This document shows positions 44,011 to 52,896 of a DNA stretch of 64,000 nt, piece after piece; the first letter of the stretch is position 1, and every line of letters starts with the position of its first letter. The translations under genes and the position numbers were made by a program. The stretch is from Dyadobacter sp. CY312 (GTDB taxonomy: Bacteria; Bacteroidota; Bacteroidia; Cytophagales; Spirosomataceae). The stretch lies in assembly GCF_021390535.1 (NCBI RefSeq), contig NZ_JAJUXG010000006.1:1-64000 (forward strand), read 5' to 3'. The notes below the pieces were generated by a model. The model was not told the origin of the DNA and did not search any database. It saw only the letters and a program-made list of their open reading frames with translations.

Positions 44011-45222
44011 ATGCGTGTTTGTTTTGTTATGGCGGGGCTGCCGCACTATTTTACCTTGATTCTGAACAAAATGGTTTCGGAATACGGAACCGATCTTATT
44101 CTGATCAAACCAAGTCAGAAAAGCAAAGCGGTAGGGTCTGGGGTAAAAGAAGGAGATTCGGCTATGAAATTCAGATTGGTGGAGCTGCCCGAATATACAA
44201 CCTGGTATGGTAAACCGTTTTTTAAAGATCTGATCCCTACCTTAAAAGAAATCAATCCGGACATTATCGTGATGTCGGCATGGCCATATTTTTTGCAATT
44301 GGTGCTCAATCCCTTTTTCTATTCTAAACTCAAAAGTGTTGGCGGAAAGCTGATTTGCAGGGATATTCCTTTTAATATTTCTTATTGGGGGAAAAGCAAA
44401 GAATACTACTATTCAGGACAAAACATAACCGAGGATCTCGGCAACGACGATAAAAACTGGAAGGGCTATCTCTACTTTTTTATCATAACCTGCTTGCGCA
44501 AAATTTATTTGCCTCTTGCAGATGCGCATATCAACTATTTCGATGAAGCCAGGAATATTACAGGAAGCTATGGCGTGCCAAAAGACAAGATCTTTATAGC
44601 AGCCAACTCCCCTGATACAGACGAACTACTTGCTACTTACGAAGAGGTCTTGCAGCAACCCGAAATCCTGCCTCCTGGTCGCCAAAGAATCATTCATGTT
44701 GGTCGTCTGGTGAAGTGGAAAAGGGTGGATATGCTTATTCACTGCGTGAAAAATCTGGCATCTTCGCTGCCCGATATTGAATTGGTAGTAATCGGTTTTG
44801 GCCCGGAAGAGGAAGCTTTGAAAAAACTGGCTGTGGAATTGGGTGTTTCGGATCGGGTGCTGTTTGTAGGTGGTGTTTACGAATCGCTGACGCTGGGTCG
44901 TTACCTGCACGCATCGTCTGTTTATGTGTTAGGCGGAATGGGCGGTTTGTCTATCAATGATGCCATGTGTTTTGCCAAACCTGTTGTCTGTTCCGTTGCC
45001 GATGGTACCGAAAAACGATTGGTGAGAGAAGGTTACAATGGTTATTATTTCACCAATGGCGATCAGGGAAGTATGGATGCGGCTATTGGAAAGCTGCTTA
45101 ACAATCCTGAAAAAATAAAGCAATTTGGAGCCAATTCGTTGGCGATAATTAAGAAAGAAGTTAATATTCACAGTGTTCTCCGGGAATATGATGTTGCATT
45201 TCAATATGTTATGAAACATTAA
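44011..45222 (+). CDS. Glycosyltransferase family 4 (second copy)
   Basis: A 403-residue GT-B enzyme. The N-terminus RVCFVMAGLPHYFTLIL fits the acceptor domain; the donor domain shows IIHVGRLVKWKRVDMLI, IELVVIGFGPEEEALKKLA and the GGMGGLSINDAMCFAKPVV region, in which a conserved Glu is expected but Asn-Asp-Ala is seen. The frame is open upstream to 43966; the ATG at 44011 (M-R-V-C-F-V-M-A-G) is the natural start. It precedes wecB by 25 nt and is probably co-transcribed with it and the flippase. Confidence 0.88.
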   Translation: MRVCFVMAGLPHYFTLILNKMVSEYGTDLILIKPSQKSKAVGSGVKEGDSAMKFRLVELPEYTTWYGKPFFKDLIPTLKEINPDIIVMSAWPYFLQLVLNPFFYSKLKSVGGKLICRDIPFNISYWGKSKEYYYSGQNITEDLGNDDKNWKGYLYFFIITCLRKIYLPLADAHINYFDEARNITGSYGVPKDKIFIAANSPDTDELLATYEEVLQQPEILPPGRQRIIHVGRLVKWKRVDMLIHCVKNLASSLPDIELVVIGFGPEEEALKKLAVELGVSDRVLFVGGVYESLTLGRYLHASSVYVLGGMGGLSINDAMCFAKPVVCSVADGTEKRLVREGYNGYYFTNGDQGSMDAAIGKLLNNPEKIKQFGANSLAIIKKEVNIHSVLREYDVAFQYVMKH

Positions 45223-45247
45223 TTTCTATGATATCCGCTATCTGAAA

Positions 45248-46348
45248 ATGAAAATTTTAAGTATTGTAGGTGCTCGTCCTAATTTCATGAAAGTGGCTCC
45301 TTTGCACAGGGCGTTTTCTAAACATGCCGAAATTGAGTCCAAGATCATTCACACGGGGCAGCATTACGACGCGAAAATGTCGGATGTGTTTTTCAACCAG
45401 CTGGAACTTCCAAAACCTGACTACTTTTTAGGTGTAGGAGGGGGATCACATACACAGCAAACGGCCAGGATCATGATCGAGTTTGAGCAGGTGATGCTTG
45501 CCGAAACACCTGATGTGGTATTGGTGGTGGGAGATGTGAACTCTACCATAGCCTGTGCGATGGTAGCAGTGAAAGAACATGTTCCTGTTGTTCATGTTGA
45601 AGCCGGGCTCAGAAGCGGAGACCGCCGGATGCCTGAGGAAATTAACCGGATCATGACAGACGGGATCTCTGACGACCTTTTTGTTACGGAAAACGCAGGA
45701 ATGGTAAACCTCAAAAAGGAAAGCATTCCCGACGACAAGGTCCATTTTGTTGGGAATGTGATGATCGATTCGCTGGTATATTACCGTGAAAAAGCATCGA
45801 CGTTGAATTTGCTGGACGGACTTGGACTTGAATCGAAAAAATACGTGCTTGTGACGATGCACCGTCCAAGTAATGTGGATGTTGCCGAAGGCCTTAAAAA
45901 TATTCTGGCTATAATAAAAGATACCGCTTCTCGTACGAAGGTTTTGTTCCCGGTTCATCCTCGAACACTCAAAAATATGGAAACGAACGGATTGCTGGAA
46001 GAGTTAAAAGCAATTCAGAATGTGACGCTGATGGAGCCGCAGGGGTATCTTGAGTTTCTCTATTTAATGGAGAATGCGCAACTTATCATTACCGATTCCG
46101 GTGGTATTCAGGAAGAAACAACTTACCTTAAAGTGCCTTGTATTACGTTCAGAGCCAGTACAGAACGTCCGGTTACGGTTGAGCTGGGCACCAACTATCT
46201 TTTAAGTGATCTCAATCCCGAATCAGTTCAGGAGCTAGTCATCGAGATTCTTTCAGGAAAATCAAAACAGGGACAAACACCTCCTCTATGGGACGGACAT
46301 GCAGCTGAGCGGATCGCTGAGATTCTTCTGAAAAAATATGCTAAATAA
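45248..46348 (+). CDS. wecB: UDP-N-acetylglucosamine 2-epimerase (non-hydrolysing)
   Basis: A 366-residue enzyme converting UDP-GlcNAc to UDP-ManNAc. The signature runs are SIVGARPNFMKVAPL, TGQHYDAKMSD, VVGDVNSTIAC, HVEAGLRSGDRRMPEEINR and ITDSGGIQEETTYL, all present and complete. Together with the UDP-sugar dehydrogenase at 40460 it could feed a ManNAc(A)-containing polysaccharide. It is followed 9 nt later by the flippase gene. Confidence 0.95.
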   Translation: MKILSIVGARPNFMKVAPLHRAFSKHAEIESKIIHTGQHYDAKMSDVFFNQLELPKPDYFLGVGGGSHTQQTARIMIEFEQVMLAETPDVVLVVGDVNSTIACAMVAVKEHVPVVHVEAGLRSGDRRMPEEINRIMTDGISDDLFVTENAGMVNLKKESIPDDKVHFVGNVMIDSLVYYREKASTLNLLDGLGLESKKYVLVTMHRPSNVDVAEGLKNILAIIKDTASRTKVLFPVHPRTLKNMETNGLLEELKAIQNVTLMEPQGYLEFLYLMENAQLIITDSGGIQEETTYLKVPCITFRASTERPVTVELGTNYLLSDLNPESVQELVIEILSGKSKQGQTPPLWDGHAAERIAEILLKKYAK

Positions 46349-46357
46349 CATTTTATA

Positions 46358-47857
46358 GTGGGAATAGTTGTTCGTCAAAGTCTGAAGGCCGGGCTGGGTT
46401 CCTACATTGGAGTGGGGATTGGTGTTGTGAATCAAATGTTTGTGTCTACCAAATTCCTGTCTGTGGAGCAACTCGCTCTTTCCAGATTGTTGTTTGAGAA
46501 CAGCCTGCTTTTTTCTGCATTTGCACATCTTGGAACTCCATTTATCGTAGATAAATTTTTTGCGCTTTTTCGTGATGATGAAGAACAGCATCGCGGAATT
46601 TTAGGTTTTTTGCTGTTCCTGCCATTTATTGGCGTTCTGCTTTTTACCGGACTGTATCTGTTTTTTACACCTGAAATTAAGGCGTATTTCGCGGATCAGT
46701 CGCCGATGATTCTCAAATACCATTTTTTAGTAATTCCGCTCACAGCATTCTGGATTTACATCACTGTGCTCGAAGCATATTGCCGGAATAATGCAAGAAT
46801 TGCTGTACCGAGTTTTATACGGGAGGTTTACCTGAGGCTGGCCAACGTATTTCTCATACTTCTTTTTGGATTTGGATGGATTAGCTTTGACGTACTTTGG
46901 TATTTGCTGATTGCGACCTACGGTTTTGCTGTGGTATTGCTTTTTGCTTATATCAAACAACTAGGTAAACTATATCTGCGGATGCCCAGCCGGGGTTTTC
47001 TTACCAACGCTTTGCTGAAACAAATGCTGGCATACGGAGGTTTTACGATCCTGGGTGGAATTGGTGTGAATCTGGTTTTGTTTATCGACAAATCGATGCT
47101 GGCTGGTGAGCAGGGGCTTGTAAGCACAGGTATTTTTATCATTGCAGCAAGTATTGCATCCATTATTGAGATTCCACGCAAAGCCATCGCGCAGATCTCC
47201 ATTCCGCTTCTGGCAAATGCACTGGTACGTAATGATCACGATCACATTCGTACCATGAATCAAAAATCAGCATTAAATCAGCTCATTGCAGGTGGATTCT
47301 TTTTCCTGCTGATCTGGGCAAGTATTGACGATATTTTTTATCTGATTCCAAAAGGAGAAACTTATGGACAGGGGAAATATGTGGTTCTGTTCCTGGCGAT
47401 TGTGAAGGTATTTGACATTGCAACTGGTCTCAATTCTGAGATTATTATGTACTCCAAATATTTCAGGTGGGCTACGCTCTTCATCATCAGCACAGCTATT
47501 ATGGGAGTAGGCTTCAATTTGTGGCTGATTCCGCTTTACGGATATACGGGAGCCGCCATAGCCACCGTGTTGACTACGCTTGTATATTCGGTAACAAGGA
47601 TGACTTTCGTTTATTTGAAATTTGATGTCATGCCCTTTACCTATGGAAGTTTAAAAGTGCTGGTAATCCTGTCCGTGTTATACGGCCTCACTTTATTGGT
47701 GCCAGATTACACCCGCACGATCTTTTCGGCCATGGGTGCGCTCGCGATCCGTTCTGCTTTTATTGCTGTGTTTTTCACTCTGGCAATTATCAGGATGAAC
47801 GTATCCGTGGAGATAAATGAACTCGTTGATGGCCTGCGGCAGCGTTTTGTGAAGTAA
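46358..47857 (+). CDS. Polysaccharide flippase (Wzx/MATE-like)
   Basis: A 499-residue membrane protein with about 12-14 hydrophobic helices, of the oligosaccharide flippase (Polysacc_synt) type. Clues are the N-terminal SLKAGLGSYIGVGIGVVNQM, the loop FIDKSMLAGEQGLVSTGIF, RKAIAQISIPLLANAL, and LWLIPLYGYTGAAIATVL with the conserved small-residue helix. It should move lipid-linked oligosaccharide to the periplasmic face. The start is a GTG at 46358, 9 nt after the wecB stop, so translational coupling is likely. No Wzy polymerase or Wzc/Wza export genes are visible here. Confidence 0.87.
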   Translation: MGIVVRQSLKAGLGSYIGVGIGVVNQMFVSTKFLSVEQLALSRLLFENSLLFSAFAHLGTPFIVDKFFALFRDDEEQHRGILGFLLFLPFIGVLLFTGLYLFFTPEIKAYFADQSPMILKYHFLVIPLTAFWIYITVLEAYCRNNARIAVPSFIREVYLRLANVFLILLFGFGWISFDVLWYLLIATYGFAVVLLFAYIKQLGKLYLRMPSRGFLTNALLKQMLAYGGFTILGGIGVNLVLFIDKSMLAGEQGLVSTGIFIIAASIASIIEIPRKAIAQISIPLLANALVRNDHDHIRTMNQKSALNQLIAGGFFFLLIWASIDDIFYLIPKGETYGQGKYVVLFLAIVKVFDIATGLNSEIIMYSKYFRWATLFIISTAIMGVGFNLWLIPLYGYTGAAIATVLTTLVYSVTRMTFVYLKFDVMPFTYGSLKVLVILSVLYGLTLLVPDYTRTIFSAMGALAIRSAFIAVFFTLAIIRMNVSVEINELVDGLRQRFVK

Positions 47858-47866
47858 TCGAAACAC

Positions 47867-48748
47867 TTAGATCATCTGATCTCGCAATTTTACTTTTTTG
47901 CCTGTTTTTAGTCTCTGCTGAACAAATCCAGAATCTTTGATGTAGATGGTATTGTCAGGATTTGGTTTCTCAATCTGGCTTATTGTTCTTTGATAAGGAT
48001 TGTAGTTATATGGTCTGAATCCAATTGCAAGCAATTTGTCGTGAATGTAGTTCTGACCAAACTCATACTGGTCTGACAATCCATTGGTTTCCATCATAAT
48101 TACTTTTAACTCCGGTCGATTGAGTGTTTCTGTTGCACCGTTTATCACGTTGGCTTCAAATCCTTCAACATCAATTTTAAGGAAATTGGGGGTCCGGTTT
48201 TTCATCAGGTTATCCAGAGAATTGACCGGTACGTTCGTTACCGATCCTGAATAATTTCCATCGGTTATTACATGGTTAATCGCATCGAGCGCGTTGGAGA
48301 ACACGAGCGTTTCCTCCTTATCACCAACTCCCATGTTAAAGAGCTCTGTGCGATCCTGCAAATTGTTATAAACAATGTTACGTTTCAGGTTTGCGAACGT
48401 GGATGGAATCGGTTCAAAGGATATCGACTTCGCTCCTGTTACACCTCCTGCCAAAACGGAATAAACGCCAACGTTGGCGCCTATGTCAACAAAAGTATCT
48501 TCCGGTCTGAGATAATGCATTAAAAACAGCATCTCCACGTGATCGTATAAACCGGTATAAATTTGCAGTTCGGCACTTGACATACCTTTCTCAACAACTA
48601 ATGCGGTATCTGCTATAAATGGATAGATCATCGGGTGCTTATGAAGACGAATCATTACACCTCTTTTCAGGAATGAGAACAGTGCCTTAAATTTTCGGTC
48701 ACTATTTAAAGGATGGTTGAGGACTGTATTGATTGTCTTTAACTTCAT
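47867..48748 (-). CDS. FkbM family methyltransferase (second copy)
   Basis: A 293-residue FkbM-type SAM methyltransferase. Motifs are FVDIGANVGVYSVLAGG, ISFEPIPSTFANLKRNI, PNFLKIDVEGFEANVI and VIMMETNGLSDQYEFGQ. It differs from the first FkbM protein in both length and sequence, so they probably modify different positions. It is convergent with the flippase gene (9 nt between stops). A minus-strand TAATTTTG box lies about 27 nt before the ATG. Confidence 0.9.
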   Translation of the reverse strand: MKLKTINTVLNHPLNSDRKFKALFSFLKRGVMIRLHKHPMIYPFIADTALVVEKGMSSAELQIYTGLYDHVEMLFLMHYLRPEDTFVDIGANVGVYSVLAGGVTGAKSISFEPIPSTFANLKRNIVYNNLQDRTELFNMGVGDKEETLVFSNALDAINHVITDGNYSGSVTNVPVNSLDNLMKNRTPNFLKIDVEGFEANVINGATETLNRPELKVIMMETNGLSDQYEFGQNYIHDKLLAIGFRPYNYNPYQRTISQIEKPNPDNTIYIKDSGFVQQRLKTGKKVKLRDQMI

Positions 48749-48774
48749 TAGAACAAAGGAATGAGTATTTGGTC

Positions 48775-48782
48775 CAAAATTA
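48775..48782 (-). promoter_or_regulatory. Putative -7 box of the second FkbM gene
   Basis: Minus-strand TAATTTTG, exact TAnnTTTG, with a predicted leader of about 20 nt before the ATG at 48748. A CTTG lies 15 nt further upstream, closer than usual. Confidence 0.4.
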
Positions 48783-48845
48783 TAACATTTAATCCAACAA
48801 GCTATAATTTGATTATCATGTACCCGAATGCACTTGTGGGACTTG

Positions 48846-50072
48846 CTAGCGAAAAATGTTTAATTCACCGGATTTTACCAAGTTATTTTGTGATTGGATC
48901 CTGAACGTGTATACGCCTGATGGTACCAATTCACCGTTATATTTGCCATCCCAGGCACTTGTATAATCTTTTGAATAAAATACAACTTCTCCCCATCTGT
49001 TATATACCCAAACGGATAACTCCTCGTAGCCATGCTTTCCTGTAATCTCCCAGGTATCATTCACAAAATCCTGATTAGGGGAGAATGCAGACGGGACATT
49101 CAAAATACCTTTTTCATCAGGGGGAGTTGTGCTGCAATTTTTAACTAGAATAGATTTTTTTGAAAAAGGTGGAGATATAGGAAAACATCCCGGAACTGAG
49201 CCAGTTACTTCAACCTCCAGTTCATAATCTTCCGTGCTTGCTGGCAGGTCATAAGAAAAATTTTCAGTTATAGTCGTTGGTATAAATACTCCATTGACCT
49301 TCCAGGTAAATACAGATCTGACACCTTTCATTCCAGCCGTAAGGTTTAGCGTGGTACCTGCGCATGGTGTATCGTTATCTGCCTTTAATGTCATTATTAC
49401 AGGGTCTGTTGCCTGTCCTTTGTACAAAGCATCAATTTCAACGTTCGATAACACCCGATCATATATATGCAAGTCATCAATAACTGCATTGGTGGCTTGT
49501 CCATAATTGTTACGTGCCCCAATGATCGCCTTTACATTTCCGGTACCATAAAAAGCTGTTTCGCCATTAACCTTATCTGAACATACCACTTTGCCATCAA
49601 TGAAAAAACTATAACTGTCTTCACTCTTAACAAGTACAAGGTGGTACCATTTATCAACATCCGGAAATGTCGATTGAGTGCAATTGATATTTTGTGCAAC
49701 TCTTAAATATGATCCATGTGAAAATCCGGTATGCCTTTGAGTATAATTGTTTCCGAGCAAAATATGCTGATCACCATATTCGCTTCCAACAGAAAAAATG
49801 AACATTGGCTGTCCACTTGAAGGTAAAGATTTTGGTTTTACCCATACGGAGTCGCTAAATACATTCAGCTCCAGATCCTTTGGACTAATTTCAATGTAAT
49901 CGTCAATTCCATCGAATTCATAAGCATTGTTCCCATAGCCAAAACGATCGGTGGTTAGTTTCGCACCATGTACAGTACCATGGTTGTCACTGTCACTCCA
50001 ATCAAAGGCATGTTCATAAAAGGGGTAGCAGCCTATCAATCCATCGTTCAGATTAACTTGAGAATTTTGCAC
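48846..50072 (-). CDS. LamG-domain T9SS cargo protein, signal peptide out of frame
   Basis: The main frame (408 residues from a GTG at 50072) has a LamG/concanavalin-like domain (about 10-195; GLIGCYPFYEHAFDWSDSDN, YEFDGIDDYIEI), an Ig-like domain with paired cysteines (about 225-315) and a C-terminal gliding-motility-associated (CHU_C, type B) sorting domain of about 85 residues (VPSAFSPNQDFVNDTWEI, VYNRWGEVVFYSKDY, VPSGVYTFRI). Such proteins are exported by Sec and then T9SS to the surface, often binding carbohydrate. Here the Sec signal peptide is encoded just upstream in another frame (50053-50115), so as read the protein would lack export. One extra base in the AAAA run at 50065-50068 would explain it. 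Pseudogene, sequencing error or slippage are all possible. Confidence 0.8.
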   Translation of the reverse strand: MQNSQVNLNDGLIGCYPFYEHAFDWSDSDNHGTVHGAKLTTDRFGYGNNAYEFDGIDDYIEISPKDLELNVFSDSVWVKPKSLPSSGQPMFIFSVGSEYGDQHILLGNNYTQRHTGFSHGSYLRVAQNINCTQSTFPDVDKWYHLVLVKSEDSYSFFIDGKVVCSDKVNGETAFYGTGNVKAIIGARNNYGQATNAVIDDLHIYDRVLSNVEIDALYKGQATDPVIMTLKADNDTPCAGTTLNLTAGMKGVRSVFTWKVNGVFIPTTITENFSYDLPASTEDYELEVEVTGSVPGCFPISPPFSKKSILVKNCSTTPPDEKGILNVPSAFSPNQDFVNDTWEITGKHGYEELSVWVYNRWGEVVFYSKDYTSAWDGKYNGELVPSGVYTFRIQSQNNLVKSGELNIFR

Positions 50073-50115
50073 TTAGGCTTACAGGCCCAAGTAAAAGAAG
50101 GAGAAAGTATTTCAT
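50053..50115 (-). pseudogene. Signal-peptide frame detached from the LamG cargo gene
   Basis: ATG at 50115 opens MKYFLLLLLGPVSLSAKFSS and stops at TAA 50053-50055. The first 16 residues are a textbook Sec signal ending in S-L-S-A. Skipping one A in the run after GC would read A-N-S-Q-V-N-L-N-D-G and join the LamG frame exactly, so this is the broken 5' end of the gene at 48846. Confidence 0.75.
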
Positions 50116-50195
50116 GAATAGAGGGTATCGTAATTATCGTACAAACCGATATCGTGAGCTTGTTAATGACTGTTGTAAAGTAAAACCAAATTTAG

Positions 50196-51173
50196 TTAAA
50201 TACGGAAGAAATCTTTTGAGTATGTAACCTTCCAACTCCTTACGCCACCCATGTTATCCTTAAATCGCACCAATCCTGCTTTTTCTGAACCGTGATGGTC
50301 CAGCGAGGTGCCAAGGTCAAGTATCTCAATTTTCTCTTTCTGGCAATAGTTGTAAATACATTGTAATAAGAGGACTGATGGACTGAAAGCATTGTATTCT
50401 GGCAGGCTGTCGGTAAGGAAATTGTACAGCACTCTTTTGTTAACCCGAACAGTGACAGAAAGAGCGATCACTAGACCATTTTGTTTAACACTGAAAATGA
50501 GAATTTCTTTCGGGAATGTCGTAATAAGTTCCGTTAGCTGTGCCTCATCCAATGACATACCATAGCCTTTTTTTGATCGGCAAAATGAAAGAAACGCATA
50601 GGCTTTTTTAGCAGTAGTTTCTATATCCAATCCTGATGAGAAATTTTGATTCACACACTTTGCAAGCCGGCGTTTTTCCATATTGCGAATTACATCTGCA
50701 AAAGTTTTAGAGCTTACAGGAATGTAGTGGTTTATTAGTTTTTCTGCTATTGTAAAACCATAGAATAAATAGCTATCATTAACCAAATCCCCGGTAGTTT
50801 TAAGATAACAATTTGGGTAGTGTCGGATGGTTAGTCTTGTACCTCCTTGTTCGCGGATATATCGGGCAATACAATGGAGGAAGAAATTAATTTCATCCGG
50901 CATACAGCCCGGGAAGAATTGGATACTTCCAAAAGGAGCATGAGATGGTGAAAACCAGCTCTTTTCATCATTGCTGCATTGGAATAATGCTAGCGGACTA
51001 CCCTTCTCTTTTTGACTATATAGGAAAAAAAATTTACCTTTTTGATCAGCCTGAGTTTGAACGTGTAATGGTGTCAGGTATAAATATATTTCCAAGTCTG
51101 AAACGATTTCAGGATCGTAAGATTCCGATATGGTTGTATAAAAATCAGAATTACTGCATTCATAATCAGGCAT
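50196..51173 (-). CDS. FemAB/GNAT-like acyltransferase
   Basis: A 325-residue protein of the FemAB/BioF2-like branch of the GNAT superfamily. The pattern includes FPGCMPDEINFFLHCIARYI, the basic FADVIRNMEKRRLAKCV segment, CRSKKGYGMSLDEAQLTEL, and the C-terminal acetyl-CoA-type core NGLVIALSVTVRVNKRVLYN, SPSVLLLQCIYNYC and ILDLGTSLDHHGSEKAGLVR. Relatives in polysaccharide loci are thought to acylate a sugar or peptide. I chose the ATG at 51173; a TTG at 51194 is alternative. It lies at the edge of the polysaccharide region and diverges from an orphan response regulator. Substrate unknown. Confidence 0.8.
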   Translation of the reverse strand: MPDYECSNSDFYTTISESYDPEIVSDLEIYLYLTPLHVQTQADQKGKFFFLYSQKEKGSPLALFQCSNDEKSWFSPSHAPFGSIQFFPGCMPDEINFFLHCIARYIREQGGTRLTIRHYPNCYLKTTGDLVNDSYLFYGFTIAEKLINHYIPVSSKTFADVIRNMEKRRLAKCVNQNFSSGLDIETTAKKAYAFLSFCRSKKGYGMSLDEAQLTELITTFPKEILIFSVKQNGLVIALSVTVRVNKRVLYNFLTDSLPEYNAFSPSVLLLQCIYNYCQKEKIEILDLGTSLDHHGSEKAGLVRFKDNMGGVRSWKVTYSKDFFRI

Positions 51174-51509
51174 ATAAAGGGCCTCGTTTAGCAAATTGAT
51201 GTCTGTGGAACCGGTGACGAATTGTGTTTGAGTTTTTTCAATTACTAATCAGCTTCACATTGCTTTATAGAAACTAGGTGCTGAATTTATTAGATAGTTA
51301 AGTAATAAATACTAATTTTATGTTTTTTATGCTGAAATATACTGTCGATTGTTATTTTTGCGTTAACAGAGTTTGGATTAACGAAGGAAAGAGCAATGTT
51401 AAAAGTACATGCCGTACCTTTCTTTTAAGATTATTTCATATGAAGGTTAATCGTTTATTCTAACTTTGATCATTACCAATTTCTGTATTTATTTGCATCA
51501 AACCCATAC
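51174..51509. other. 336-bp divergent intergenic region
   Basis: AT-rich gap between the acyltransferase and the response regulator genes. A plus-strand TATTTTTG box at 51353-51360 is a plausible -7 element with a leader of about 140 nt. I see no repeat element or hidden gene. Confidence 0.45.
51353..51360 (+). promoter_or_regulatory. Putative -7 box of the orphan regulator gene
   Basis: TATTTTTG followed by CG matches TAnnTTTG about 150 nt before the ATG at 51510. No TTTG at the expected upstream spacing. Confidence 0.35.
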
Positions 51510-52130
51510 ATGAAACACATACTTATTGCCGAAGATCACGCCGTGGTAAGAATTGGGACTAAACACCTCCTCCAGTCACTGATTCCTGATTCCTCAATTA
51601 CTGATGTTGAAGATTTTGATAAGTTGATTAAAGAATTAGAGGTAAAGCCTTATGATCTTTTAATTCTTGATATTAACATACCGGGCGGTAACAATACCAA
51701 AATGGTTGAGGCTATTCGCTCAAAGTCGCCTGGAACCAGAATTTTAATGTTTTCGAGTTACGACGAGCAGCTTTACGGTTTGTTATACCTACAGGCGGGA
51801 GCGGATGGATATTTATCCAAAGACGCACCGGAAGAAGAATTCCAGGCTGCTGTATTGAGTGTACTCAACAACAAAAAGTACATGAGCGAAGATATGCAGC
51901 AGATGAACATCAACAGGCTGATCAATCCTAAGGAGTTCTTGCCAGATCCTATTGTGAGCTTGTCTCCAAGAGAAACAGACGTAATGAACTTGCTTAAAGA
52001 AGGCTTGGGAACTGCAAAAATCGCGGAAAAACTAAATTTACAGCTTTCAACTGTTAGTACTTACAAGGCCCGCATTTTTGAAAAGCTGGGCGTTAAAAAC
52101 ATTGTTGAACTGATTACTAAAATTAAATAA
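51510..52130 (+). CDS. LuxR-type response regulator (orphan)
   Basis: A 206-residue regulator with a receiver domain (acidic pocket Glu8/Asp9, phosphorylation site Asp54 in LLILDINIPGG, Lys in GYLSKDAPEEEF) and a LuxR helix-turn-helix (SPRETDVMNLLKEGLGTAKI; LSTVSTYKARIFEKLGVKN). No histidine kinase gene is adjacent on either side. Its place beside the polysaccharide genes suggests control of surface polymer synthesis, by inference only. An intrinsic terminator follows at 52163. Confidence 0.93.
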   Translation: MKHILIAEDHAVVRIGTKHLLQSLIPDSSITDVEDFDKLIKELEVKPYDLLILDINIPGGNNTKMVEAIRSKSPGTRILMFSSYDEQLYGLLYLQAGADGYLSKDAPEEEFQAAVLSVLNNKKYMSEDMQQMNINRLINPKEFLPDPIVSLSPRETDVMNLLKEGLGTAKIAEKLNLQLSTVSTYKARIFEKLGVKNIVELITKIK

Positions 52131-52162
52131 GAGCACTTTTGCTCTTTGTGGAAATATAATGG

Positions 52163-52195
52163 ATAACCCTGTAATTTTATGGGGTTATTTTTTTA
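52163..52195 (+). terminator. Intrinsic terminator after the orphan regulator
   Basis: ATAACCC (52163-52169) pairs with GGGTTAT (52182-52188) around a 12-nt AT-rich loop, followed by a T-run to 52194. A smaller hairpin GAGCA/TGCTC lies directly after the stop codon. Confidence 0.7.
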
Positions 52196-52220
52196 TACCC
52201 TAGGTTAATTGCCTTAAAGC

Positions 52221-52757
52221 ATGAGAAAATTACTTGTTGAAGAAATGAATCGTTTGTCTGTGGATGAATTTAAGCAGTCAGACAAGTTTCCATACATCAT
52301 TGTACTTGATAATATACGTAGCCTGAACAACATCGGGTCTTTTTTTCGGACGGCAGATGCGCTACGAGCCGAAAAGATTATCCTGGGAGGATACACGCAA
52401 CAGCCGCCTCACCGTGAGATCACCAGAAGTGCGCTTGGTGCGGAATTATCGGTTGCATGGGAAAAGGCGCCGGTGGCGGCAGAGGCTGTTTTGGATCTTC
52501 AAAGTAAAGGTTATAAAGTTTTAGCAGTTGAGCAGGTCGAGGGAAGTACCTTGCTTCAGGAATTTAACTTTGAGCCAGGAGCACCTTATGCTTTTGTTTT
52601 TGGCAATGAGGTAGAAGGTGTATCGGATGAAGTGATGGCGGTAGTGGATGGATGTGTTGAAATTCCTCAATTCGGCACAAAGCATTCATTTAATGTATCA
52701 GTTTCTGCCGGGATTGTCCTGTGGGAATTTGTGCGAAAAAACTTAACAGAAAAATAA
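52221..52757 (+). CDS. SpoU/TrmH family RNA 2'-O-methyltransferase
   Basis: A 178-residue SPOUT methyltransferase with all three family motifs: LDNIRSLNNIGSFFRTADA (motif 1, conserved Asn and Arg), FVFGNEVEGVSDEVM (motif 2) and EIPQFGTKHSFNVSVSAGIV (motif 3). These make the trefoil-knot SAM site. It is short, without an N-terminal extension, so it looks like a TrmH/TrmL-type tRNA ribose methylase rather than an rRNA enzyme; the target cannot be told. Single gene with its own start. Confidence 0.92.
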   Translation: MRKLLVEEMNRLSVDEFKQSDKFPYIIVLDNIRSLNNIGSFFRTADALRAEKIILGGYTQQPPHREITRSALGAELSVAWEKAPVAAEAVLDLQSKGYKVLAVEQVEGSTLLQEFNFEPGAPYAFVFGNEVEGVSDEVMAVVDGCVEIPQFGTKHSFNVSVSAGIVLWEFVRKNLTEK

Positions 52758-52896
52758 TATGGAAAATTTGGATTTTAGCTTATAATAAGCTGTAATTGCG
52801 CGTTGAATAAATAGTACGTAATTTCCCCTTTGTAACCAGATATTTCAAGGTTATTTGCCTGGCGTTTATTCAATTACTGAACTTAAAAAAGAAATC

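Noticed and set aside
45446..45958. 170-codon minus-strand frame inside wecB
   Set aside because: The plus-strand WecB motifs are complete and this frame has no recognisable pattern.
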